This document shows, piece after piece, positions 1 to 7,667 of a DNA stretch of 9,243 nucleotides. Position 1 is the stretch's first letter. Each line of letters begins with the position of its first letter. A model generated the notes under the pieces. It saw only the letters and a list, made by a program, of their open reading frames with translations. It was not told the origin of the DNA and searched no databases. The stretch lies in assembly GCA_014378225.1 (NCBI GenBank), contig JACMOA010000158.1, forward strand, positions 1 through 9,243, written 5' to 3'. This DNA comes from Deinococcales bacterium (lineage in GTDB: Bacteria > Deinococcota > Deinococci > Deinococcales > Deinococcaceae). The position numbers and the translations under genes are program-made.

Positions 1-11
1 CTTGTATTACA

Positions 12-36
12 AGGGAAAATACGGCCAGTTTTCCCT
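12..36. terminator. Inverted repeat, possible bidirectional terminator
   Basis: AGGGAAAA (12-19) and TTTTCCCT (29-36) are perfect reverse complements, separated by a 9-base loop. Because the arms carry A and T tracts, a hairpin with a U-rich side forms in either direction. It lies about 110 bases beyond the stop of the minus-strand transporter gene, where a 3' terminator would be expected. A second, weaker stem pairs GAGCAG (65-70) with CTGCTC (88-93). There is no separate T run after the stem, so the terminator role is only suggested. No gene is visible in 1-146. Confidence 0.3.
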
Positions 37-146
37 GTTAGATTGAACCGCAAACGCTGAACGCGAGCAGGCCCGCTAGGTGCTGTTCTGCTCAAGACGC
101 CGACCTGATTTTGGCATTCAGTGTTTGCAATGTGCGAAGCGCAATC

Positions 147-851
147 TTACCCCTCGAGCCGAACTTTAAACGGATTAAAATTGGTATTCTGGTCGAAGGT
201 GTCCACGCCTTCGGCCTTTTTTAATTTGTTCACCACAAGGTAGGTAACGGGGGTCATCAGGATTTCGATGCCCACCTTGAATACGTAATTACTGGCAATA
301 ATGCTGATTAGAACGTCGCTTGGTAGGGTTCCAGCAAAAGCAATCAGGCAGAACACCACCGTATCTACCGCTTGACCTGCCACTGTACTTCCCACCGTGC
401 GGGTCCACAGGTGTTTACCGCCCGTTCTGACCTTGAGCCGCGCCATCACAAAAGCGTTGACAAAACTGCCCAGCCAGTAAGCCGCCAGACTACCCAGCAC
501 AATGCGGGGAACGAAGCCCAGAATGCTCGAAAAAGCTGTTTCCCCGCCGCGCTTGAGCCACTGGGCTTCACCAGGAAGAGCGCCAATCAGCAGGAACGTG
601 AGCGCCATCAGCAGGGACGCCACAAAGCCAATCCAGATGACGCGCCGCGCCCGAGCATAGCCATAAACCTCGGTCAGCACGTCTCCGAAGATGTAGGCGA
701 TGGGAAACAGCAGCGTGCCGCCGTCAAACACGCTGAGATTGACGGGACCCAGGCTAAACCAGTGCAAATCCACAAATTTGGCGCTCGAGGCCACATTACT
801 AATCAACAAATCCGCTACAAACAGCCCCACGATGAAATCCAAATACTTCAT
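147..851 (-). CDS. yhhQ: Queuosine precursor transporter, YhhQ/VUT family
   Basis: This is a 234-residue inner-membrane protein. YhhQ-family proteins import queuosine precursors (preQ0/preQ1) for tRNA modification. About six hydrophobic segments are visible, near residues 4-24, 43-63, 71-92, 111-135, 157-175 and 185-207. Family-type signatures are the FPIAYIFGDVLTEVYGY block (49-65) followed by a basic ARARR, the GQAVDTVVF block (159-167) in a late helix, and the C-terminal NTNFNPF (222-228). The length fits the family (about 220 in E. coli). The ATG at 851 is chosen because a strong Shine-Dalgarno GGAGG (856-860 on the plus strand) lies 4 bases upstream. The gene is divergent from the ATPase/VWA operon and appears monocistronic here. 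I saw no convincing preQ1 riboswitch in its leader. The family call is secure; the exact substrate (preQ0, preQ1 or queuine) cannot be read from the sequence. Confidence 0.9.
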   Translation of the reverse strand: MKYLDFIVGLFVADLLISNVASSAKFVDLHWFSLGPVNLSVFDGGTLLFPIAYIFGDVLTEVYGYARARRVIWIGFVASLLMALTFLLIGALPGEAQWLKRGGETAFSSILGFVPRIVLGSLAAYWLGSFVNAFVMARLKVRTGGKHLWTRTVGSTVAGQAVDTVVFCLIAFAGTLPSDVLISIIASNYVFKVGIEILMTPVTYLVVNKLKKAEGVDTFDQNTNFNPFKVRLEG

Positions 852-1019
852 GCTTCCTCCAGCTACAGAGAAAATAGCTCTGCGCTCTTCAAAACTTGCG
901 CTCGAGCAGATAACCCGAACCTTGTCAGTGTAGCAAAAGAAAACCCACCCTCCTTCGAGCGTTTGTGGAAAACTCTAAAGCAGCCATTTTTCAGCTTCAA
1001 AGCAGTCCCCGTTCCAGAA

Positions 1020-1057
1020 AAGGGTTTATCCCTCGAGCGAACCCCCCTAAAACCCTT
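1020..1057. repeat. Inverted repeat upstream of the ATPase gene
   Basis: AAGGGTTT (1020-1027) and AAACCCTT (1050-1057) are perfect reverse complements around a 22-base loop that contains a CTCGAG site. It lies about 170 bases before the ATPase start. It could be a leader hairpin, an operator or a terminator remnant; the sequence does not decide. Confidence 0.35.
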
Positions 1058-1080
1058 AAAGCCATACAGTTTCTCAGGGC

Positions 1081-1129
1081 CAGCGGTGCTACTTTTAGGC
1101 GTGAATCGCGTGTTAACCTTCCACCGCTG
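1081..1129. repeat. Inverted repeat upstream of the ATPase gene
   Basis: CAGCGGTG (1081-1088) and CACCGCTG (1122-1129) are perfect 8-base reverse complements with a 33-base loop. It lies about 100 bases before the ATPase start and just after the first inverted repeat. No function can be assigned. Confidence 0.35.
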
Positions 1130-1229
1130 CCTTCCACACAGCCAAATTTTTCTGCCGCACAAATTCACCTGAGTGCGGACCTCCAATTCAACTCTTAAAC
1201 CTCTTGTAACCTCTTTCTCAAGGAGCCAC

Positions 1230-2669
1230 ATGCAGCATCCGAATACCCTAGGCGAACTTCTCAACCTTCCCGAATACGCAGGCCGCAAGCCGTTTGATGG
1301 TAAAAGCCGAAAGGTGCAAGACGAGGTACGTCACAACCTCATTCGCAAGCTTCGAGGTGGCGACAAGCTGTTTCCCGGCATCGTGGGCTTTGACGACAGC
1401 GTGATTCCGCAACTGGTGGGTGCATTGTTGGCCCGTCAAAATTTCATTTTGCTGGGTCTGCGTGGACAGGCCAAGAGCCGCATTCTGCGGGCCATCACCT
1501 CACTGCTGGACGAGTATATTCCCACTATGGGTGGTCTTGAGGTGAACGACGACCCGCTCAACCCCATCACCGCCGAGGGCAAAGCCCATCTCGAGGCGCA
1601 CGGACTCGAGCTTCCCCTGAACTGGGTTCACCATGCAGACCGTTATGTAGAGAAACTGGCTACCCCTGACGTCACCGTGGCCGACCTGATTGGAGACGTA
1701 GACCCCATCAAGGCCGCCCGTTTGGGCACTTCGCTGGGCGATGTTCGCAGTATGCACTTTGGACTGCTCCCTCGAGCGAACCGGGGCATCTTTGCCGTGA
1801 ACGAACTTGCTGACCTTTCGCCCAAAGTTCAGGTGGCGTTGTTCAACATCTTGCAAGAAGGCGACATTCAGATTAAGGGCTATCCCATTCGGCTCGAGCT
1901 GGATGTGATGCTGGTTTTCAGCGCTAACCCCGAGGATTACACCGCACGCGGTAAGATTGTGACCCCACTCAAGGACCGCATTGGCTCCGAGATTAGAACC
2001 CACTACCCGCGCACGGTGCAGGAAGGTATGAACATTACGGGTCAGGAAAGCTACGTGGACTCGAGCGTGCAGGTTCCTACCTTTATTGCCGAATTGATTG
2101 AAGAAATTGCGTTTCAGGCGCGGGAAGATGCACGGGTAGACAAGCTCAGCGGGGTTTCTCAGCGCTTGCCCATTTCCCTGATGGAGCTGGCGAGTGCAAG
2201 TGCTGAGCGCCGCGCCTACACCCAGAACGTGCCTGCGGTGGTGCGCCCACTGGACGTGTACTCGAGCCTGCCCGCCATCACCGGAAAGCTGGAACTCGAG
2301 TACGAAGGAGAACTTAAGGGTGCAGACAGCGTGGCCCGCGAAATCATCCGCAAAGCGGCGGGGCAAGTGTACGCCCGCGTGGTGAGTGCCAACACCGACA
2401 AGCTCGAGAAGTGGTTTGATGAAGGCAACGTGTTCAAGGTTCCGCAAGACGGCCCTGCCAAAGACGCGCTCGAGAGTATGCGTCAGGTTCCCCAGTTGCT
2501 CGAGACCGCGTTTAAATTCTCCAGCGACTCGAGTGAGGCCCACCGCCTCAGCGCGGCAGAATTTGTGCTCGAGGGTTTGTATGGACGCAAGAAGCTGAGT
2601 AAAGCCGAAGAGATGTATGCAGCGGCAGAACCGGAAACCCAGAGAAAAGGTGCAGGACGCTGGAATTGA
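1230..2669 (+). CDS. MoxR/magnesium-chelatase-like AAA+ ATPase
   Basis: This is a 479-residue cytosolic AAA+ ATPase resembling the ChlI/MoxR group. Landmarks in order: Walker A-type loop GLRGQAKS (76-83), Walker B-type FAVNE (188-192), sensor-1 region VFSANPEDY (229-237), probable arginine finger in LKDRIGSE (247-254), and a candidate sensor-2 arginine in GVSQRLP (308-314). The Walker A has Ala where the second conserved Gly normally sits, and Walker B has Asn in place of Asp. Both keep the key Lys and Glu, and I believe similar variants occur in close relatives. The C-terminal 130 residues are helical and charged. ATG 1230 is preferred over an upstream in-frame GTG at 1173 because AAGGAG (1219-1224) precedes it at good spacing. 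The neighbouring VWA gene (3039-4247) makes the pair resemble MoxR-VWA systems such as RavA-ViaA, where the ATPase drives remodelling or metal/cofactor activation of a client. It is not expected to act in chlorophyll synthesis. The client is unknown. Confidence 0.88.
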   Translation: MQHPNTLGELLNLPEYAGRKPFDGKSRKVQDEVRHNLIRKLRGGDKLFPGIVGFDDSVIPQLVGALLARQNFILLGLRGQAKSRILRAITSLLDEYIPTMGGLEVNDDPLNPITAEGKAHLEAHGLELPLNWVHHADRYVEKLATPDVTVADLIGDVDPIKAARLGTSLGDVRSMHFGLLPRANRGIFAVNELADLSPKVQVALFNILQEGDIQIKGYPIRLELDVMLVFSANPEDYTARGKIVTPLKDRIGSEIRTHYPRTVQEGMNITGQESYVDSSVQVPTFIAELIEEIAFQAREDARVDKLSGVSQRLPISLMELASASAERRAYTQNVPAVVRPLDVYSSLPAITGKLELEYEGELKGADSVAREIIRKAAGQVYARVVSANTDKLEKWFDEGNVFKVPQDGPAKDALESMRQVPQLLETAFKFSSDSSEAHRLSAAEFVLEGLYGRKKLSKAEEMYAAAEPETQRKGAGRWN

Positions 2670-2689
2670 TTTAGGTTGCTCGAGCGCTT

Positions 2690-2971
2690 TTGATTCCAGC
2701 TTTATCTCGAGCGCCTAAACTACTGAACAGGAAACCTTATGAATATCAAGCAACTGATTTTGTGGGCCTTTGGTGTTGGTTCGCGGTTGAGGGAGTCCTC
2801 GTAATCGGCGTTTCGTTCGTTGCACTGTTTGGCTTTCTGACCTTCAGCCTCTTTGGTGCGGCTTGGGGAACACTGCTCACCGCGTCGCTCGTCCTGCCCT
2901 TCATGTGGGGTGTCTCCCGCTGGTCGTTGCTGCCCTGGTTTCGGCGGTTGTCGCTCGAGCGCTCCAATTGA
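2690..2971 (+). CDS. Small hydrophobic protein, start or frame uncertain
   Basis: I do not recognise a family. The open frame ending at 2971 encodes two hydrophobic segments with only a short break (about residues 25-49 and 55-74), then a basic tail (WFRRLSLERSN), so a small membrane protein of two helices is likely. The only start giving the full frame is a TTG at 2690 with no ribosome site; an in-frame GTG at 2762 also lacks one. By contrast an ATG at 2739 has AGGA (2729-2732) at good spacing and begins MNIKQLILWAFGVG, a convincing membrane-protein start, but in a different frame that stops at 2804. Joining the two by a one-base shift between about 2775 and 2800 would give a protein of about 78 residues. 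It may therefore be a frameshifted gene, a sequencing error, or a gene using a poor start. It sits between the ATPase and VWA genes (20 bases after one, 67 before the other) and is probably co-transcribed. Confidence 0.5.
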   Translation: MIPALSRAPKLLNRKPYEYQATDFVGLWCWFAVEGVLVIGVSFVALFGFLTFSLFGAAWGTLLTASLVLPFMWGVSRWSLLPWFRRLSLERSN

Positions 2972-3038
2972 CCTCTCGTAAAACCTCTCCTCGAGTTCTT
3001 CTAATTGAGGAATTCTCCTCCACAAACCGAGGAATAAA

Positions 3039-4247
3039 ATGCCTAAACTGACCCGTTATTCCAAGTTCGAGAATGAACTCGATTCGCTCGAGAGCGCCGA
3101 CATCATGCAGATGATTCAGGAAGCGCTTTTGGGCAACAACGTCAATAATCCCTACGACCCCGACCCGGACGCACGCCCGGATATGGACGACCTGTTCAAC
3201 GCCATTCTCGAGGCGCTGGCCGAGCGCAACATGATTCCCGACGATATGCTCGAGGAAGCCATGAACGCCGATAACATCGAGGACACCAAGATTGGCGAAC
3301 AGATTCGGAAGATGATGGACCGCCTTCAGCAAGATGGTTTCATTCGCCGCGAGATGGACGAAAACGGTCAGGGTGGAACCGGAGGCGTGGGCGACAGCAA
3401 ATTTCAGCTTACAGACAAATCCATTGATTTCCTGGGCTACAAAAGTCTGCGGGACCTGATGGGTGGCCTGGGCCGCAGCTCGAGCGGACACCACGACACC
3501 CGCGAATACTCGAGCGGGGTGGAACAGACCGGAGAAACCAAGAAATACGAATTTGGCGATACCCTTAGCCTGGATACCACCGCCACGCTGTCCAACGCGC
3601 TGCCACGCGGCATCGAGAACATCACCGAGGATGATTTAGTGATTCGGCAGAGCGAGTATTACTCGAGCGCCGCCACTGTGGTAATGCTGGACTGCTCTCA
3701 CAGCATGATTTTGTACGGCGAGGACCGTTTCACGCCTGCCAAACAGGTGGCTCTGGCCCTGGCACACCTGATTCGGACCCAGTACAGCGGCGACAGCCTC
3801 AAATTTGTGCTGTTTCACGACAGCGCCGAGGAAGTGCCGCTGAGCAAGCTGGCCCAGATGCAAGTCGGGCCGTATCACACCAACACCGCCGGGGGCCCCC
3901 GCCTCGCGCAGCAGCTTCTGAAGCGCGAGAACAAGGATATGAAGCAAATTATCATGATTACCGATGGGAAGCCGTCGGCGCTGACCCTGCCAGACGGGCG
4001 CATTTACAAGAACGCTTATGGCCTGGACCCTTACGTACTGGGGCAAACCCTGCGCGAAGTGGCCCAGTGCCGTAGAAGTGGAATTCAAATCAACACCTTC
4101 ATGCTGGCTCGAGACCCCGAATTGGTGGGGTTTGTAAAGCGGGTGAGCGAGATGACTCGAGGGAAGGCTTACTTCACCACGCCTTACAACATTGGTCAAT
4201 ACGTGCTGATGGATTTTGTGAGCAACAAAACCAAAGTGGTGAATTGA
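3039..4247 (+). CDS. VWA-domain protein, partner of the upstream AAA+ ATPase
   Basis: This is a 402-residue soluble protein with no signal peptide. The first 200 residues are acidic and helical with a [11 protein letters not shown] stretch (41-51) and a Gly-rich break (110-118). The C-terminal half is a von Willebrand factor A domain. Its metal-ion site is complete: DCSHS (218-222, the DxSxS motif after a hydrophobic strand), Thr in YHTNTAGG (279-286), and Asp309 in MITDGKPS (306-313). VWA domains of this kind bind Mg2+ and hold protein partners. Paired with a MoxR-type ATPase they are thought to recruit clients to the ATPase ring. The ATG at 3039 has GAGGAA (3029-3034) four bases upstream. 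The gene follows the ATPase and the small membrane protein in one direction, so a three-gene operon is likely. I infer that the pair works as one machine; its client cannot be named. Confidence 0.87.
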   Translation: MPKLTRYSKFENELDSLESADIMQMIQEALLGNNVNNPYDPDPDARPDMDDLFNAILEALAERNMIPDDMLEEAMNADNIEDTKIGEQIRKMMDRLQQDGFIRREMDENGQGGTGGVGDSKFQLTDKSIDFLGYKSLRDLMGGLGRSSSGHHDTREYSSGVEQTGETKKYEFGDTLSLDTTATLSNALPRGIENITEDDLVIRQSEYYSSAATVVMLDCSHSMILYGEDRFTPAKQVALALAHLIRTQYSGDSLKFVLFHDSAEEVPLSKLAQMQVGPYHTNTAGGPRLAQQLLKRENKDMKQIIMITDGKPSALTLPDGRIYKNAYGLDPYVLGQTLREVAQCRRSGIQINTFMLARDPELVGFVKRVSEMTRGKAYFTTPYNIGQYVLMDFVSNKTKVVN

Positions 4248-4277
4248 CGCTCGAGCATGGCGTTTGGACAGCCCTCC

Positions 4278-4293
4278 TTCAAAACAGTTTGAA
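4278..4293. terminator. AT-rich hairpin after the VWA gene, weak terminator candidate
   Basis: TTCAAA (4278-4283) and TTTGAA (4288-4293) pair perfectly around the 4-base loop ACAG, followed by ATTGTTT. It lies 30 bases after the VWA stop and could end the operon transcript, but the stem is AT-rich and short. A second small stem (ACGC 4247-4250 with GCGT 4260-4263) encloses a CTCGAG site. The rest of the 225-base gap before sucA has no supported gene. Confidence 0.25.
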
Positions 4294-4472
4294 ATTGTTT
4301 GGACCAGTAGAAAAGTTTAGGCGGTATTTACATCGAATTAGGGTAAGTTGAGGAATGTCAGCGGCGTCCCTCACGCTGTTACGCCCCTGGTTTACCGTTC
4401 CCATAGGTGCGGTTCACCAACTCAGAGGAAAACGACACTCCCTAGCAAAGGACGCGGTAAGATACTGGAGAT

Positions 4473-7337
4473 ATGGGACCACAGGATAGCACCCTACTGT
4501 ATGGCGGCAGCGCTGGATTTGTCGAGGGCTTGTACGAGGATTACCTCCAGGACCCTTTGAACGTAAGTAACGAGTGGCGTGAGTATTTTGACGAATTGCG
4601 GGTTCTGGGACTGGGCGGAGAAATCGCGCACGGCCCGGTTCAACAGGCTTTTCTTGAGCTGGCGCGTCAGAAGAAAGGCACGGTGCTGTTCGAGTCCGCG
4701 CAGACAGACGCAGACGGCAGAGCGCCCGTCACCTACGGGATTAGCGCTCTGATTGGCGCTTACCGCGCACAGGGCCACCTCGCGGCCAAGACTAACCCGC
4801 TGCACCTGAAACCGCAGGAGCGGGTAGAAGAACTGGAGCCAGCGTATTATGGAATTCTCGAGCATCAACTCGAGGTTAAAGTTTCGGATGGGCGCTTTTC
4901 GGGGCCGCTCACCGAGGTGCTCAAACAGCTCGAGGCCACCTACTGCGGCTCGATTGGGTTCGAGTTCGCCTACCTGCCCCGGCTCGAGCGCGAATGGCTC
5001 CAGGCGCGGATTGAACAGGGTTATGGGCGAAGAACTTCCTCGAGTGAGGACAAAAAACGCCTGCTGAATAAACTCACCGCCGCCGAGGGACTCGAGCGCT
5101 ATTTGGGCGTGCGCTACGTGGGCCAAAAGCGCTTCTCGCTCGAGGGCAGCGATTCACTCATTCCCATGTTAGACCGCCTGATTCTGGACGGCGGTAAGTT
5201 GGGGGTGAAGGAAATCGTGATTGGTATGGCCCACCGGGGCCGTCTGAACGTGCTCATCAACACTTTTGGCAAAAAACCATCGGATTTGTTCAAAGAATTT
5301 GAAGGCAAGAAGGTTTACGACCCAGAGGTTTCCGGCGACGTGAAGTACCACATGGGCTTCTCGAGCGACGTGAAAACCGAGGGCGGTCCGGTCCACCTGG
5401 CACTGGCTTTCAACCCCAGCCACCTCGAGATTGTGGGTCCGGTGGTAGAGGGTTCGGTGCGGGCGCGGCAGGACCGACGCGGCGTGGGCGGTAAGCGCGA
5501 AGTGGTTCCGGTGCTCATCCACGGGGACGCGGCCCTACCGGGACAGGGTGTAGTGGCTGAAACGCTCAATTTATCCGGTCTGCGTGGCTTTTCTACCGGA
5601 GGCACAGTTCATATTGTTATCAACAATCAAGTGGGCTTCACCGTGTCGGCGCTCGAGGATGCCCGCTCGAGCCGTTACTGCACCGACATTGCCAAGTTTG
5701 TGGACGCTCCGGTGTTTCACGTCAACGGCGATGACCCCGAAGCCTGCGCCTTTGCCACCCAACTTGCGCTCGAGTACCGCATGGAGTTTGGCAAAGACAG
5801 CTTTGTGGACCTGATAAGCTACCGCAAACACGGTCACAACGAGTCCGACGAGCCGTTTATGACCCAGCCGATGATGTACCGTCTGGTTCGCGCCCACCCC
5901 GGAACCCGCGCCCTGTACGCGGGAGTGCTCGAGAAGGAAGGTACGCTCAATGCGGGTGAAGCCAGTGCGCTCGAGACCCAATTCCGGGCCGCGCTCGAGG
6001 CTGGGGAAGCCGTTACAGAGGCTGCCCAGACCGATTTCAACTCGTTGTTTGCCGTTAAGTGGCACGATTACCTACATACCGACTGGCGTGACGAGACTGC
6101 CACGGCGGTTCCACTCGAGCGCTTGCAAGAAATTGGGGCCAAGCTGGTGGAAATTCCTGAAGGGTTCACCCTGCACCGCGCTGTAGACAAGGTGATTAAA
6201 ACTCGTTCTGAAATGCTCGAGGGAAAAACCCCGCTGGACTGGGGCTTTGCCGAGGCGCTGGCTTACGCCACGCTCGTCACCGAGGGCCACCGGGTCCGCT
6301 TGACCGGACAGGACGCGGGGCGCGGTACTTTCAGCCACCGCCACGCGGTACTGCACGACCAGAACACCCCAGACATTCCCGAAGGCGAGATTTATGTCCC
6401 GCTCGAGCACGTCTCACCAGGACAGGCCCCGTTTGAGGTCATCGATTCTACCCTTTCAGAAGAAGCGGTGATGGCCTTCGAATATGGTTACACCAGTGCC
6501 GAACCCAGCACAATGGTGCTGTGGGAAGCGCAGTACGGCGACTTCGCCAACGGCGCTCAAGCGGTGATTGACCAGTTTATATCGGCGGGAGAAAGCAAAT
6601 GGCAACGCCTCAGTGGCCTCACCCTGCTGTTGCCGCATGGCTACGAGGGCCAAGGACCCGAGCACTCGAGCGCTCGCCTTGAGCGCTACCTACAACTGTG
6701 TGCGGAGGAAAATATGCAGGTTGCTGTTCCCAGCACGCCCGCGCAGATGTTTCACCTGTTGCGCCGCCAGCAGGTGCGCCCCTACCGTAAGCCGCTGATT
6801 ATCATGTCGCCCAAGTCCATGCTCCGCAATAAACTCAGCGTTTCTACGCTCGAGGAACTCTCGAGTGGCACTTTTCAAAGCGTCATCCCAGATTTGGAAG
6901 TCAAATTTGCCTCGAGAGTGGTAATTTGCAGCGGAAAATTGTACTGGGAGCTGTGGGAAACACGCGAGAAAGCCGAGCGTAAAGATGTGGCTATTGTACG
7001 CCTCGAGCAGCTTTATCCCTTTCCAGACGTGGAACTCCAAGCTGCGCTCGAGCCGTATGGAAACGCCGAAATCGTCTGGGCGCAGGAAGAACCTGCCAAT
7101 CAGGGTGCGTGGTTCATGCTGCGCGAGGACCTTCAGGACTGTATGGGACTGGGCCAGCGATTGAGTGTCTCGAGCCGTCCGCGCAGCGCGGCCCCGGCAG
7201 TGGGCTATAACGCCCGCCATGTGCTCCAGCAACAAGCAGTGATTGAAGGTGCTCTGGGCCTGAGTTCTGAAGATAAGGATGAAGCTCGAGAAGCGGTGGA
7301 GACAACTCAGAAGACCAAGATTGCGGCGGTGGATTGA
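4473..7337 (+). CDS. sucA: 2-oxoglutarate dehydrogenase E1 component
   Basis: This thiamine-diphosphate enzyme decarboxylates 2-oxoglutarate and passes the succinyl group to the lipoyl arm of E2. It has 954 residues, against 933 in E. coli. The N-terminal E2/E3-docking segment is visible (LLYGGSAGFVEGLYEDYL, 8-25). Conserved active-site blocks follow: GMAHRGRLNVL (251-261, His254), KYHMGFSS (291-298, His293), LAFNPSHLEIV (311-321), IHGDAALPGQGV (349-360) and INNQVGFT (383-390). Asp352 and Asn385 have the spacing of the Mg-ThDP ligands. The transketolase-like pyrimidine domain runs from about 590 to 790 (GQDAGRGTFSHRHAV, 612-626; WEAQYGDFANGAQ, 684-696), followed by the C-terminal domain. It lacks the catalytic E2-like N-terminus of actinobacterial KGD. 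A charged tail (931-954) extends beyond the usual end. ATG 4473 is forced by an in-frame TAA at 4458. Its GGAG (4467-4470) is only 2 bases from the start, unusually close; a GATACT at 4461-4466 would instead suit a leaderless transcript. The gene is rich in CTCGAG (26 copies). Confidence 0.97.
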   Translation: MGPQDSTLLYGGSAGFVEGLYEDYLQDPLNVSNEWREYFDELRVLGLGGEIAHGPVQQAFLELARQKKGTVLFESAQTDADGRAPVTYGISALIGAYRAQGHLAAKTNPLHLKPQERVEELEPAYYGILEHQLEVKVSDGRFSGPLTEVLKQLEATYCGSIGFEFAYLPRLEREWLQARIEQGYGRRTSSSEDKKRLLNKLTAAEGLERYLGVRYVGQKRFSLEGSDSLIPMLDRLILDGGKLGVKEIVIGMAHRGRLNVLINTFGKKPSDLFKEFEGKKVYDPEVSGDVKYHMGFSSDVKTEGGPVHLALAFNPSHLEIVGPVVEGSVRARQDRRGVGGKREVVPVLIHGDAALPGQGVVAETLNLSGLRGFSTGGTVHIVINNQVGFTVSALEDARSSRYCTDIAKFVDAPVFHVNGDDPEACAFATQLALEYRMEFGKDSFVDLISYRKHGHNESDEPFMTQPMMYRLVRAHPGTRALYAGVLEKEGTLNAGEASALETQFRAALEAGEAVTEAAQTDFNSLFAVKWHDYLHTDWRDETATAVPLERLQEIGAKLVEIPEGFTLHRAVDKVIKTRSEMLEGKTPLDWGFAEALAYATLVTEGHRVRLTGQDAGRGTFSHRHAVLHDQNTPDIPEGEIYVPLEHVSPGQAPFEVIDSTLSEEAVMAFEYGYTSAEPSTMVLWEAQYGDFANGAQAVIDQFISAGESKWQRLSGLTLLLPHGYEGQGPEHSSARLERYLQLCAEENMQVAVPSTPAQMFHLLRRQQVRPYRKPLIIMSPKSMLRNKLSVSTLEELSSGTFQSVIPDLEVKFASRVVICSGKLYWELWETREKAERKDVAIVRLEQLYPFPDVELQAALEPYGNAEIVWAQEEPANQGAWFMLREDLQDCMGLGQRLSVSSRPRSAAPAVGYNARHVLQQQAVIEGALGLSSEDKDEAREAVETTQKTKIAAVD

Positions 7338-7347
7338 GCTTGTTGTC

Positions 7348-7558
7348 TAAGTGCCGAGGTGTTGCGCCTCCGGCTGTCTGTCTTGTCCCAACTACAGCAC
7401 CTGACGGGCTGGGCCGCTTGACCTGAACGGCACCTCACGGGCCAGGTCGTGGGTAATTAGTCATTGGTCATTGGTTGGTCTGCTCTCGAACGCCCAAAAT
7501 CAAACCGACCAAGAACTAAAAACCAACGACCCGCCGGAGGCGTAACGCTTTAAACTTA
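7348..7558. repeat. Nested imperfect inverted repeat, MITE-like or structured RNA
   Basis: The sucA-sucB gap is unusually long (330 bases) and is mostly filled by this structure. The outer arms are GTTGCGCCTCCGGC (7361-7374) and GCCGGAGGCGTAAC (7533-7546), fully paired allowing one G-U. Pairing continues outward with more G-U pairs and then TAAGT (7348-7352) with ACTTA (7554-7558). Inside, 7445-7469 pairs with 7507-7531 at 20 of 25 positions, directly adjacent to the right outer arm. On the left the two stems are separated by 70 bases (7375-7444) that carry an imperfect direct repeat: GCACCTGACGGGC at 7397 and GCACCTCACGGGC at 7430. There is no open frame with a ribosome site. A decayed miniature inverted-repeat element is one reading; an untranslated structured RNA in the sucAB transcript is another. 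I found no clear target-site duplication. Confidence 0.5.
7453..7480. repeat. Heptamer tandem repeat
   Basis: Two exact tandem copies of GTCATTG (7460-7466, 7467-7473) are flanked in register by degenerate heptamers GTAATTA (7453-7459) and GTTGGTC (7474-7480). The array lies in the left inner arm of the larger inverted repeat. It resembles, in period and style, the short tandemly repeated heptamers known from cyanobacterial intergenic DNA. Confidence 0.5.
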
Positions 7559-7606
7559 CTCACCAACCCAACCACACACATCGGATTAGAATAAGACTTG
7601 CACATG

Positions 7607-7637
7607 TCCGGCTCGAGCAAGGGGCCGGAACCTTTTT
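7607..7637 (+). terminator. Terminator-like hairpin just before sucB
   Basis: TCCGGC (7607-7612) pairs with GCCGGA (7624-7629), and one G-U plus one C-G pair extend the stem to 8 with a 7-base loop. The run TTTTT (7633-7637) follows three bases after the stem. This is the shape of a Rho-independent terminator or attenuator. It ends 30 bases before the sucB start, so it would either end the sucA transcript or attenuate read-through, leaving sucB dependent on a promoter very close to its own start. The left arm overlaps a CTCGAG site. Confidence 0.45.
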
Positions 7638-7667
7638 GAGGTAAATACACGTTATAGAGGGAGAAAT

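Larger units (their letters stand above)
852..1229. other. Divergent intergenic region, no supported gene
   Basis: These 378 bases separate the minus-strand transporter from the plus-strand ATPase gene. Open frames cross it on both strands, but they lack ribosome sites and family-like sequence and run into the flanking genes. It should hold the promoters of both transcription units. I could not place a -35/-10 pair I would defend. It contains two inverted repeats (1020-1057 and 1081-1129, listed separately) and two CTCGAG sites (901, 1032). The plus-strand gene has a clear AAGGAG just before its ATG at 1230. Confidence 0.6.

Noticed and set aside
852..935. preQ1 riboswitch in the transporter leader
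   Set aside because: I looked for the C-rich stem with A-rich tail of preQ1-I and the larger preQ1-II fold upstream of the ATG at 851 and saw neither convincingly.
372..1172. Long plus-strand open frame opposite the transporter gene
   Set aside because: It is mostly the antisense of a well-supported membrane protein, has low-complexity Gln/His/Pro-rich content, and has no ribosome site.
1173..1229. Upstream GTG extension of the ATPase gene
   Set aside because: There is no ribosome site before the GTG, and a strong AAGGAG precedes the ATG at 1230.
863..1288. Minus-strand open frame of 141 codons between the divergent genes
   Set aside because: It overlaps the start of the ATPase gene, is rich in Arg, Lys and Cys without any recognisable pattern, and has no ribosome site.
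2775..2804. Programmed -1 frameshift in the small membrane gene
   Set aside because: No X-XXY-YYZ slippery heptamer in the proper frame and no clear downstream stimulatory hairpin was seen.
4348..4560. 70-codon open frame before and into sucA
   Set aside because: It overlaps sucA in another frame and has no family-like features; only the sucA frame shows conserved residues.
7337..7667. CRISPR array or tRNA gene in the sucA-sucB gap
   Set aside because: The repeats there are heptamers and inverted arms, not regularly spaced 25-40 bp direct repeats, and no tRNA arm sequence pattern is present.
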